The notes beneath the pieces are model-generated. The model was not told the DNA's origin. It did not search any database and was given only the letters and a program-made list of their open reading frames with translations. Below, one piece after another: positions 35,047-42,955 of a stretch of 52,865 nt of DNA. A program made the translations under genes and the position numbers. Origin of the DNA: Nostoc linckia NIES-25. Its GTDB lineage: Bacteria; Cyanobacteriota; Cyanobacteriia; Cyanobacteriales; Nostocaceae. The stretch is from NCBI RefSeq assembly GCF_002368035.1, contig NZ_AP018222.1:6009348-6062212 (forward strand), written 5' to 3'. Numbering within the stretch: position 1 is the stretch's first letter; every line of letters starts with the position of its first letter.

Positions 35047-35769
35047 ATGAGTCAAATTAATGGATTCGTAGGGCGACGTGATTTCTTGAAATTCGCAAGC
35101 GTAATGGGTATTGGTACTGCTGCTTTTGGACATCGCTTTTGGAATACACAACAAGCTGCTGCCGCTGATGTTCATTCAGTTAACCCTAATCCAGTCAATG
35201 CTAATGAAGCTATTCAACGCTTGCTCAATGGTAATCAAAGATTTGTTCATCAACAACGCAAATATCCCGATCAATCATTAGAACATCTACGATTAGTTGC
35301 TAAAGCTCAGTATCCATTTGCCGCAATATTAGGCTGTGCAGATTCTAGAGTACCTGCGGAAATTGTCTTCGACCAGGGGCTTGGAGATTTATTTGTTGTG
35401 CGAGTGGCTGGCAATGTCGCCAGTGACATGGCTATAGGTAGTTTAGAATATTCTACAGCCGTATTAGGTTCGCAATTAATTATAGTTTTAGGCCATAAAA
35501 GATGCGGCGCAGTTACAGAAGCAATTAAAAATGAACCACTTCCTGGTAGAATTGGCTTTGTTGTTGAAGGTATCAAACCGGCTTTAGCAAATCTAAAATT
35601 AACAACTGATAATACTAGTGATGATGCGGTTAAAGCCAATGTTAAATATCAGGCGAAAAAATTACAAGAAAGCTCAGGAATATTAGCAAAATTGCTGGAT
35701 GCTGGCAAACTAAAAATTGTTGGCGCTTGTTATGATATTGATACTGGTAAGGTCAATCTTGTTAATTGA
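35047..35769 (+). CDS. Tat-exported beta-class carbonic anhydrase
   Basis: 240 residues from the ATG at 35047 (MSQINGFVGRRDFLKF); an ATG six codons upstream is also possible. The twin-arginine signal RRDFLKFASVMGIGTAAFG is followed by a cleavage zone (AAAADVH), so it is probably folded in the cytoplasm and exported to the periplasm. The beta-carbonic anhydrase zinc site is complete: Cys and Asp in ILGCADSRVP, His and Cys in VLGHKRCGAV, plus FVVRVAGNV. It would interconvert CO2 and bicarbonate outside the cytoplasm, resembling the external beta enzyme EcaB known in cyanobacteria. Regulation by CO2 is not visible in the sequence. Confidence 0.9.
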   Translation: MSQINGFVGRRDFLKFASVMGIGTAAFGHRFWNTQQAAAADVHSVNPNPVNANEAIQRLLNGNQRFVHQQRKYPDQSLEHLRLVAKAQYPFAAILGCADSRVPAEIVFDQGLGDLFVVRVAGNVASDMAIGSLEYSTAVLGSQLIIVLGHKRCGAVTEAIKNEPLPGRIGFVVEGIKPALANLKLTTDNTSDDAVKANVKYQAKKLQESSGILAKLLDAGKLKIVGACYDIDTGKVNLVN

Positions 35770-36364
35770 ACATTTGTTAGATGTAGAACTTTGAGTTTAA
35801 TACTATTTAAAAAAGTATTAGTTATATTGCAATTTTTGATTCGATGAAGTATACAGGTTTTACCTCATAATAATAGTAGAGGAAAGAGAATTTAAAACTT
35901 CTATACTTTACTGAATTTAGAAAAATACTCCTAATACAAGTTCACAAAATAGCTGGTATATACATTGGTAAGGGCGTACAGCTGTACGCCCCTACAGCCA
36001 ATAAATTTATTGCAAAGTTTTTTGAAAATGCAGCACAACTAAAGCTTGTAACAAATAAACCCAGTAGGGGTCACATAACAAGACCGCCTGCCGGGAAGGT
36101 ATAGTTTATTCTGGCCATGTTTGATTAGGTTAGCGCTTATTTATCAAAAATAATGCCTATCCTCAGTTAGGATAACTAAAATGTTTGTAAAAATTAGTTA
36201 ATAAACGTTAAGAAACAGGTTAATTTACAGTTAAGGCTATATGGGGAGTAGGGAGTGGACGGGCAGAGGAAGGACTGGAAACAAATGCCCAATGACTAAT
36301 GACAAATGGCTAATAATATAAGAAAGCGCTTCACACTTCTTAAATAATCTGCTTTACAAGAACT
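35770..36364. other. 600-base gap with perfect palindrome
   Basis: No gene is seen. GGGCGTACAG / CTGTACGCCC forms a perfect 20-base palindrome at 35972-35991, a dispersed repeat related to that at 21298-21319. AT-rich DNA with scattered TTAA steps follows, then AATGACTAATGACAAATGGC heptamers at about 36290-36313, and the ubiD promoter should lie just downstream of them. Confidence 0.55.
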
Positions 36365-37873
36365 ATGGCCAGAGACTTACGGGGATTCATTAAAATTCTA
36401 GAAGAAAGAGGGCAATTACGGCGGATTTCAGCTTTAGTTGACCCAGATTTAGAAATTGCTGAGATTTCTAACCGGATGCTACAGAAAGGTGGGCCAGGGT
36501 TGTTGTTTGAAAATGTCAAAGGTGCTTCTTTTCCGGTGGCTGTGAATTTGATGGGAACTGTGGAAAGAATTTGCTGGGCGATGAATATGCAGCGTCCAGA
36601 AGAGTTGGAAACTCTGGGGAAAAAATTGAGTATGCTGCAACAACCAAAACCGCCGAAGAAGATTTCCCAGGCGATAGATTTTGGTAAGGTGCTGTTTGAT
36701 GTGGTGAAGGCGAAACCGGGACGGGATTTTTTTCCGGCTTGTCAGCAAGTTGCGTGCGAAGGCGATGATTTGGATTTAAATAAGTTGCCTTTGATACGTC
36801 CTTATTGTGGTGATGCTGGCAAGATTATCACGCTAGGATTAGTAATTACTAAGGATTGTGAGACGGGTACGCCGAATGTAGGGGTGTATCGCTTGCAACT
36901 TCAATCAAAAAATACGATGACGGTTCACTGGTTATCGGTACGGGGTGGTGCAAGGCATTTGCGAAAAGCAGCCGAACGTGGGAAAAAATTAGAAGTGGCG
37001 ATCGCACTTGGTGTAGATCCTTTAATTATCATGGCAGCAGCTACGCCCATTCCTGTAGATTTATCAGAATGGCTGTTTGCTGGACTGTATGGCGGTTCGG
37101 GCGTGCAGTTGGCTAAGTGTAAAACTGTAGATTTAGAAGTTCCCGCAGATTCAGAATTTGTTTTGGAAGGAACCATTACACCAGGGGAAGTTTTGCCGGA
37201 CGGGCCTTTTGGCGACCACATGGGTTATTACGGTGGCGTTGAGGATTCGCCTTTAATTCGCTTCCAATGTATGACACACCGCAAAGCTCCGATTTACCTA
37301 ACAACATTTAGCGGTCGTCCACCCAAAGAAGAAGCGATGATGGCGATCGCACTTAATCGCATCTATACACCTATTCTGCGGCAACAAGTATCTGAAATTG
37401 TCGATTTCTTCTTACCAATGGAGGCTTTGAGTTACAAAGCGGCGATTATTTCCATTGACAAAGCATATCCAGGACAAGCAAGACGGGCGGCTTTGGCGTT
37501 TTGGAGTGCTTTACCACAATTTACTTACACTAAATTTGTGATTGTTGTGGATAAAGACATAAATATTCGCGATCCGCGTCAAGTTGTATGGGCAATTAGT
37601 TCTAAAGTTGACCCGGTTCGGGATGTATTTATTTTGCCGAATACGCCCTTTGATAGTTTGGATTTTGCCAGCGAAAAAATTGGCTTGGGCGGACGTATGG
37701 GAATTGATGCTACCACAAAAATGCCACCAGAAACAGAGCATGAATGGGGCGCTACTTTAGAATCAGATCCAGATGTGGCGGCGATGGTAGATAGACGATG
37801 GGCGGAGTATGGTTTGGCAGAGTTGCAATTAGGAGAAGTTGACCCGAATTTATTTGGTTACGATATGAAGTAG
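36365..37873 (+). CDS. ubiD: UbiD-family prenylated-FMN decarboxylase
   Basis: A 502-residue UbiD decarboxylase, probably for 4-hydroxy-3-prenylbenzoate in plastoquinone synthesis, as described for the cyanobacterial orthologue. It uses prenylated FMN made by UbiX. Visible family parts are MARDLRGFIKILEERGQLRRI (start), LPLIRPYCGDAGKIITLGLVIT, NVGVYRLQLQSKNTMTVHW (cofactor/metal site), VDPLIIMAAATPIP, EGTITPGEVLPDGPFGDHMGYYGG (acidic active-site residues) and VDKDINIRDPRQVVWAISS. Length matches the family. It is monocistronic, followed by a hairpin at 37887. Confidence 0.92.
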   Translation: MARDLRGFIKILEERGQLRRISALVDPDLEIAEISNRMLQKGGPGLLFENVKGASFPVAVNLMGTVERICWAMNMQRPEELETLGKKLSMLQQPKPPKKISQAIDFGKVLFDVVKAKPGRDFFPACQQVACEGDDLDLNKLPLIRPYCGDAGKIITLGLVITKDCETGTPNVGVYRLQLQSKNTMTVHWLSVRGGARHLRKAAERGKKLEVAIALGVDPLIIMAAATPIPVDLSEWLFAGLYGGSGVQLAKCKTVDLEVPADSEFVLEGTITPGEVLPDGPFGDHMGYYGGVEDSPLIRFQCMTHRKAPIYLTTFSGRPPKEEAMMAIALNRIYTPILRQQVSEIVDFFLPMEALSYKAAIISIDKAYPGQARRAALAFWSALPQFTYTKFVIVVDKDINIRDPRQVVWAISSKVDPVRDVFILPNTPFDSLDFASEKIGLGGRMGIDATTKMPPETEHEWGATLESDPDVAAMVDRRWAEYGLAELQLGEVDPNLFGYDMK

Positions 37874-37886
37874 TATAATGTTCGTC

Positions 37887-37921
37887 ACAGCAGTTATCTG
37901 ATAACTGCTGTTATCAATGAA
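37887..37921 (+). terminator. Terminator-like hairpin after ubiD
   Basis: ACAGCAGTTATC and GATAACTGCTGT are perfectly complementary around a single base, so the real loop must open a few pairs. A T-rich tract (TTTTTT) follows about 12 bases later. A weak U-run distance makes the call moderate. Confidence 0.45.
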
Positions 37922-38384
37922 TTTTTTAGTCAATCCAGCAAGCAGAATTTATCAAATCGAAATTCAATGAATTGGTAAATTTTTATAAGTACCAGTATTA
38001 GTTTTCAAATGTCCAAAAAATAATATTTTTTATATTTTAAATACATTTAATAATTGATTTGTTATCTAATTATCAAACGCTGATACTCGTTTATATTAAC
38101 AATCTATTCCCGAATTTTATCCCAATATTTGCGGAAGATTGGGATTTATACTAATCCAATAAAGGTTAATAAATTTGGTGAGTCAGTATTGATGTTAACT
38201 ACACCATATACTGATATGTTCATAATCAGTTTTTGGGCTGTGTAACTTCATGGGCGATTCGCATAACTAAATTTTGTAAAATCGAGAGTTCTTACAGATG
38301 AAAATCGATTTTAATAATAGTTAGGATGTGAAATAAGAAGATAAATCCAGCTTTGATTGCTGATGCCAGGAGATTGGAGGAATT
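37922..38384. other. AT-rich gap before the SH3 protein
   Basis: No gene, repeat or named site is seen. The DNA is strongly AT-rich. GGAGATTGGAGGAATT just before the ATG at 38385 provides a good ribosome-binding site (GGAGG). Confidence 0.4.
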
Positions 38385-38921
38385 ATGACCAAAAAAGTGA
38401 AAAACTCAGCAAACAAGTTAGCGATCGCATTGATATTTAGTTGTATTAGTGTAATGCTCAGTGGTATGGCTAATCAAATAGCTTTAGCGAAATCAACTAA
38501 TGTACAAAAGTGTGATATTTTTGCCTACGTTACTGATACAGATCCGCAAGGTTTAAATGTGCGGAATGGTGGAAGTACGAAAAACAGAATTGTAGGGAAA
38601 ATACCGATTAATGAAACAGTTCTAGTTGTTGCTGCTGTTAAAAATTGGGTACAGATTACCAATGCTAGTGATGGTTTTCAAGGCACTGGATGGGTGTTTG
38701 TGTCAAACTTAGGCTTATCAACTCAGGGCTATGGTACTAATGGCGTAGAGGTTTTTGCTAATAGCAACGAACAAAGCCGAAAAGTGGGAAGAATTCCTGC
38801 TAATACCCCTGTCAAATTGTTAGGCTGTCGGGGAGATTGGGCGCAGGTAGAATATCAAGGTGTTAAGGGCTGGCTGAAAAGAGAAGATCAATGTGGTGCA
38901 GCCCTTACTAGTTGTTCTTAA
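38385..38921 (+). CDS. Exported protein with two SH3 domains
   Basis: A 178-residue protein with a signal peptide (KLAIALIFSCISVMLSGMANQIALA, cleavage near ALA). Two SH3b units follow: about residues 45-105 (GLNVRNGGSTKNRIVGKIPINETVLVVAAVKNWVQI...GWVFVSNL) and about 115-170 (VEVFANSNEQSRKVGRIPANTPVKLLGCRGDWAQVEYQGVKGWLKRE). Four cysteines (CDIFAY, LGCRGD, EDQCGAALTSC) may form disulfides, consistent with a periplasmic or extracellular site. Bacterial SH3 units usually bind peptidoglycan or peptides. No catalytic domain is attached. A GGAGG ribosome-binding site precedes the ATG. Confidence 0.87.
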   Translation: MTKKVKNSANKLAIALIFSCISVMLSGMANQIALAKSTNVQKCDIFAYVTDTDPQGLNVRNGGSTKNRIVGKIPINETVLVVAAVKNWVQITNASDGFQGTGWVFVSNLGLSTQGYGTNGVEVFANSNEQSRKVGRIPANTPVKLLGCRGDWAQVEYQGVKGWLKREDQCGAALTSCS

Positions 38922-39106
38922 ATAAGGAGCCAGAATTCAGGAGTCAGAATCCAGAAGAATTAAAAAATCAAGGTGTTATAGCTTATTGATTTTATTGAAA
39001 TTATTAAGCTTGGAGATAAAAGGATTCTGACTTCTGAGTTTTGCATTCTGAATTCTTATATAATTGCCAACATTGGAACGCGACAATTTAGAATCTAAAA
39101 CTGCTT

Positions 39107-39895
39107 ATGCCTTCTCCATTTCCAGGAATGAACCCGTATTTAGAAGATCCTGCATTATGGCCGGGAATACATGGGAGACTAATAGTAGCGATCGCAGATT
39201 TTCTTTCTCCTCAACTGCGTCCTAAATATTTTGTCGCTATTGAAGAACGAATTTATCAAACTACTGCTGATGATAGGCTTTTGGTTGGTATTCCTGATGC
39301 GATCATAAAAAATTCCCAGACAGAAATAAATCCTAAAATACCGAATATAGCTGTAGCTACACCTGCGGTTCAACCTAAAACAGTAACGGTTCCTATACCT
39401 GAGACAGTCAAAGAGAGATATTTAGAGGTGCGAAAAGTAGGAACAAAAGAAGTAGTGACAGCAATTGAAGTTCTTTCACCAAAAAATAAACGCCCAGGAG
39501 AAGGACGTAACGCATATGAAATTAAGCGACAGAGAGTCTTGGGAAGCTTAACAAATTTGGTAGAAATTGATTTATTACGTGGTGGAGAACCAATGCTAGT
39601 TTTTGGTGATGGTATGCAAAATGATTATCGGATTTTAGTTAGCCGCACAGAAAATCGTCCTCAATCTGATTTATACGCTTTTAATTTACAAGATGTAATT
39701 CCTTCATTTACCTTACCATTGCAAAGTGGCGATAGTGAACCTTTGGTAGATTTGCAGAGTTTGTTAGCTGGGATTTATGACCGTGGAAGTTATGATTTAG
39801 TAATAGATTACAGCCAGCAGCCATCATTACAATTGTCAGAAGATAATGCAGCTTGGGTAGATGCATTATTACGGGATAAAGGGCTAAGACTATAA
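39107..39895 (+). CDS. DUF4058 family protein
   Basis: A 262-residue protein. The opening MPSPFPGMNPYLEDPALWPGIHGRLIVAIADFLSPQLRPKYFVAIEERIY is the signature of DUF4058. The central segment KEVVTAIEVLSPKNKRPGEGRNAYEIKRQRVLGSLTNLVEIDLLRGGEP resembles PD-(D/E)XK-like cores (EVLSPKNK), so a nuclease-like fold is possible, but this is inference and no activity is known to me. The family is expanded in multicellular cyanobacteria. It stands alone, upstream of the DUF559 unit. Confidence 0.8.
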   Translation: MPSPFPGMNPYLEDPALWPGIHGRLIVAIADFLSPQLRPKYFVAIEERIYQTTADDRLLVGIPDAIIKNSQTEINPKIPNIAVATPAVQPKTVTVPIPETVKERYLEVRKVGTKEVVTAIEVLSPKNKRPGEGRNAYEIKRQRVLGSLTNLVEIDLLRGGEPMLVFGDGMQNDYRILVSRTENRPQSDLYAFNLQDVIPSFTLPLQSGDSEPLVDLQSLLAGIYDRGSYDLVIDYSQQPSLQLSEDNAAWVDALLRDKGLRL

Positions 39896-39985
39896 GGGTT
39901 AAATCAATGCCTTCTATCTTTTTTAGAATGAACCCTATTTATAACATCCTGAATATTTCTAGGATTACAAAACCAGATAATTTAG

Positions 39986-40026
39986 CCCCCTCCTCGCTTG
40001 CGGGGAGGGGGTTGGGGGTGGGGTTC
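39986..40026. repeat. Left inverted repeat of the DUF559 unit
   Basis: A 41-bp GC-rich sequence (begins CCCCCTCCTCGCTTGCGGGG, ends GGGGGTGGGGTTC). It is complementary to 40394-40435 apart from a one-base gap. Its last base is the first base of the stop codon of the minus-strand DUF559 gene. Confidence 0.9.
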
Positions 40027-40484
40027 TATCTCTCCAAGTAACCAGCAATATCCTCTAACACCCCCTCCATTCTTTCCAGAACATCCTCATTTCTAAATCG
40101 TACAACCTGCAACCCCAAATTTTCTAAAAACTCTTGACGTATCGCATCTTCCTGTTGTGTATAGTCGTGAATTTCGCCATCCACTTCCACCACTAATCCC
40201 GTTTCATGACAATAAAAATCGACGATAAAACGATCGATTGCTTGCTGACGGCGGAACTTGAAACCCAAAACTTGTTTGTGTCTCAACTTTTGCCAAAGTA
40301 ACTTTTCTGCTGGAGTTGCTTCACGCCGCATTTGTCGCGCTAAGGGTTTAAGTTTTTTCCAAAGTTCATACGGCGTTTGCCAAACATTTCCCGGAACCCC
40401 ACCCCCTAACCCCCTCCCCGCAAGCGAGGAGGGGGGACTGGAGTGAGGGATGGGATTTGGGTTGGGGTTTCGATCTTGGGACAT
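40026..40484 (-). CDS. DUF559 (Vsr-like) endonuclease-domain protein
   Basis: A 152-residue protein. From about residue 45 it is a DUF559 domain: LARQMRREATPAEKLLWQKLRHKQVLGFKFRRQQAIDRFIVDFYCHETGLVVEVDGEIHD, then FLENLGLQVVRFRNEDVLERM. This is the Vsr/very-short-patch-repair-like PD-(D/E)XK fold, with the Asp in IVDFYC and the Glu in VVEVDG as likely metal ligands. Residues about 17-30 are encoded by the right-hand inverted repeat, so the N terminus is repeat-derived and rich in Gly, Pro and Ser. The stop codon abuts the left-hand repeat. Function is unknown; mobility or repair nicking are possibilities. No other gene is in the operon. Confidence 0.8.
   Translation of the reverse strand: MSQDRNPNPNPIPHSSPPSSLAGRGLGGGVPGNVWQTPYELWKKLKPLARQMRREATPAEKLLWQKLRHKQVLGFKFRRQQAIDRFIVDFYCHETGLVVEVDGEIHDYTQQEDAIRQEFLENLGLQVVRFRNEDVLERMEGVLEDIAGYLER
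40394..40435. repeat. Right inverted repeat of the DUF559 unit
   Basis: A 42-bp sequence complementary to 39986-40026, differing by one extra T (CCCCCTAACCCCC against CCCCCAACCCCC). It lies inside the DUF559 coding frame near the N terminus. Confidence 0.9.
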
Positions 40485-41003
40485 TTGCGCTGTTTGTGGC
40501 TAGCTAATTAATATTTGACGTATGTATTATTCCCTGCGATCGCACCTTTCCCTAACTCTTCAAAACTGTGGCATAATCACGATCGCGCCATATGAAAATC
40601 AAGTCAGTTTAGCAATGAATTATGGGATTGCGGAGTCAATTTCAAATTTCACTTTGTCAAATTACTTAAATATAGTCACCAATGGACACAATTAGAAGCA
40701 AGTTCTAACCCATTTGCTACAGTAGTTATGGCTCATTTGAACTGTGAATACCTTAGAATAACTCCGGCAAATCTATCAATAATTTAGTACTCAAATTCAA
40801 CTGTAAAAATCGGTTAAATCTGACAATAACCTGCTATATCGTAATACGCTCACTTTCTGCAAATTTAATTGCATTAAATTAAATTAAGATTTAATATATA
40901 AGGTTAAGCAATTTTGGGGAATATCACCCAAGCTAATTAAAAGGTTTACGCCGAATGAATATTTTAATAGAATAATCTCATTAAAAAATTCGCAGCAATC
41001 AAA
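40485..41003. other. AT-rich gap
   Basis: No gene or clear repeat is seen, apart from degenerate HIP1 cores (GCGATCGCACC at about 40538). The region downstream of the DUF559 N terminus must hold its promoter and that of the nuclease-TPR gene. Confidence 0.35.
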
Positions 41004-42644
41004 ATGGATTGGATTACGCTACTGCGATCGCTACAGTCTGATTTTATCAAAAGGTTAGCATCTGGTTGTCTGCTTCATTGTGAAACAGAAGGTCAATATA
41101 GTGAATTAACTATAATTTCAGGAGAAAGGTTAAAGACGCTACGGGAATTTTGCTGGCAAATGGCTGAGAAATATAAGCGCGTTTTGCCAGTTCGTGATGT
41201 TTTCCTCAGCTACCTTAAAGGAAAACTCGGTGAGGAAGTTGTCAAGGAACGCTTAGCTGATTTTATTACCGAAGTCGATTATGAAAAGCGATTTGGTGGT
41301 GATGGTAAAATAGATTTTACCTTGACTTCTGACCCATCTATTGGTATTGAAGTTAAATCTCGTCACGGTAGTCTTGACAGAGTTAGATGGTCAATTAGTT
41401 CTGAAGAAGTTGAAAAAAATGCAGTTGTAGTTTGCATTTTAATTCAGGAAGATGTAAGCGAAGCACAATCCGAGTATCATCTTTTTTTAGCTGGCTTTCT
41501 CCCAACCCAAATGATTAAGTTGAAGACTGGGAGAATTTCATTTGGGATAGACCAATTACTTTATGGTGGTGGTTTATTTTACTATTTAGAACAGTTACAA
41601 TCTTCTGTAAATCAGAAATATTTAAAGCAACAGCCACAAATTTACAAATATTTTCCAAATAAAGAAACGCCACCTAAGACAACTAATAATCAGTTGCTCA
41701 AACCTTCGTTTAAACCTGATGTAGAAAGCTATTTATATTCTCGCGATGAAGATTTAAGTTTACTTTATATAAAATTAGGTGATGAATCTTTTAAAAAAGG
41801 AGAATATGCAAATGCGATCGCTAGCTATAATCAAATCTTAGAAGTCGATCGTAGCAATGCTGATTTATATTATAAACGAGGTTTAGCTCGCTATCAAATA
41901 GGTGAGTATGAAGCAGCGATCGCAGATTATTCTCAAGCAATCCAAATAAATATTAATGATGCTAAATATTATAATAAACGAGGTTTGGCTTTATATCAAC
42001 TTGGCAGATTAGAAGAAGCAATTAACGATTATACCCAAGCTATTAGAATTAATCCTAACCTTGCCGTAGCTTATAAAAACCGTGGTGAAGCTCGTTCTCA
42101 TACAGGAGATAATCAAGGAGCGATTGAAGATTATACCCAAGCTATTAAAATTAATCCCGATTATGCTGATGCTTATAAAAATCGTGGTATTGCTCGTTAT
42201 TTACTAGGAACTCCACCAGTATTTTCCCAAGCAATCAAAATTAATCCTCAAGATGCTGTAGCTTACAAAAATCGTGGTAATGCTCGTTCTGATTTAGGAG
42301 ATTGTCAAGGAGCAATTGAAGATTATACCCAGGCAATACAGATTAATCCTAATTATATCGAGGCATATTACAATCGTGGTAATGCTCGTTTTGATTTAGG
42401 AGATTTTGAAGGAGCATTTGAAGATTATACTCAAGCGATCGAGATTAATTCTAATTATGCAGATGCTTATTATAATCGCGGCAATATCCGTTTAGAAATG
42501 GCAGATAAACAGGGAGCAATTGAAGATTTTCAAAAAGCCGCAGATATCTATCGTAAAGAAGGCAAGCTAGAAGCCCTCAAAGATACAAAACAAAGAATAT
42601 TAGATTTAGAAATCGAAGAGTCATTAGATATTTTAAACTTTTAG
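41004..42644 (+). CDS. PD-(D/E)XK-like domain fused to TPR repeats
   Basis: A 546-residue protein with no signal peptide. Residues about 60-200 resemble a restriction-endonuclease fold: KLGEEVVKERLADFITEVDYEKRFGGDGKIDFTLTSDPSIGIEVKSRHG, with Asp104 and Glu116-Val-Lys118 as the D-x(11)-E-x-K core. RWSISSEEVEKNAVVVCILIQED follows. Residues about 245-545 are eight or so TPR units (NADLYYKRGLARYQIGEYEAAIADYSQAIQIN and close copies). The repeat at about 395-415 is shortened by four residues (LLGTPPVFSQAI). The nuclease part probably recognises or cuts nucleic acid and the TPRs bind a partner. No partner gene is adjacent. One intact HIP1 site lies near the start (41033). Confidence 0.8.
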   Translation: MDWITLLRSLQSDFIKRLASGCLLHCETEGQYSELTIISGERLKTLREFCWQMAEKYKRVLPVRDVFLSYLKGKLGEEVVKERLADFITEVDYEKRFGGDGKIDFTLTSDPSIGIEVKSRHGSLDRVRWSISSEEVEKNAVVVCILIQEDVSEAQSEYHLFLAGFLPTQMIKLKTGRISFGIDQLLYGGGLFYYLEQLQSSVNQKYLKQQPQIYKYFPNKETPPKTTNNQLLKPSFKPDVESYLYSRDEDLSLLYIKLGDESFKKGEYANAIASYNQILEVDRSNADLYYKRGLARYQIGEYEAAIADYSQAIQININDAKYYNKRGLALYQLGRLEEAINDYTQAIRINPNLAVAYKNRGEARSHTGDNQGAIEDYTQAIKINPDYADAYKNRGIARYLLGTPPVFSQAIKINPQDAVAYKNRGNARSDLGDCQGAIEDYTQAIQINPNYIEAYYNRGNARFDLGDFEGAFEDYTQAIEINSNYADAYYNRGNIRLEMADKQGAIEDFQKAADIYRKEGKLEALKDTKQRILDLEIEESLDILNF

Positions 42645-42955
42645 GCTATTGGAAACGGGGTATTGGGCGTTGAGTATTATTTATTCCCTCTATTTCCCGA
42701 TCTCCCAAAGCATGTTGAGTGAGATTAATACTTATTATCAAATTAAAATCTCTAATAATTTTATAAATCTTAGTACTCGCTAAAAATCAATCGCAAGATT
42801 TAACATTAAATCTTCTGAATTCTCACTCCTGAGTTCTGAATTCTAATTTATTGATATTGATTATCTTTCTTAAATTATTAACTTGTAAAAAGTTATTTTT
42901 TTGATTATCTTTAAAGAAAGCTTCTACATCAAAAAACTTAGTAGCGTCAAAAAAA
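42645..42955. other. AT-rich gap before the metal ATPase
   Basis: No gene is seen. Tracts of TTGATTATCTTT occur twice (42851-42868 and 42900-42912). The first contains the Zur-box-like site described separately. TTCTGAATTCTCACTCCTGAGTTCTGAATTC repeats lie at about 42814-42845. Confidence 0.5.
42852..42866 (+). promoter_or_regulatory. Zur-box-like motif upstream of the P-type ATPase
   Basis: TGATATTGATTATCT matches the cyanobacterial Zur palindrome TGATAATnATTATCA at 12 of 14 defined positions. The inner 13 bases are identical to the copy before the CobW gene. It lies about 90 bases before the start codon. Confidence 0.45.

Noticed and set aside
40538..40610. HIP1-like GCGATCGC sites as regulatory elements
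   Set aside because: The octamer is genome-wide in many cyanobacteria, so single copies say nothing about gene control.
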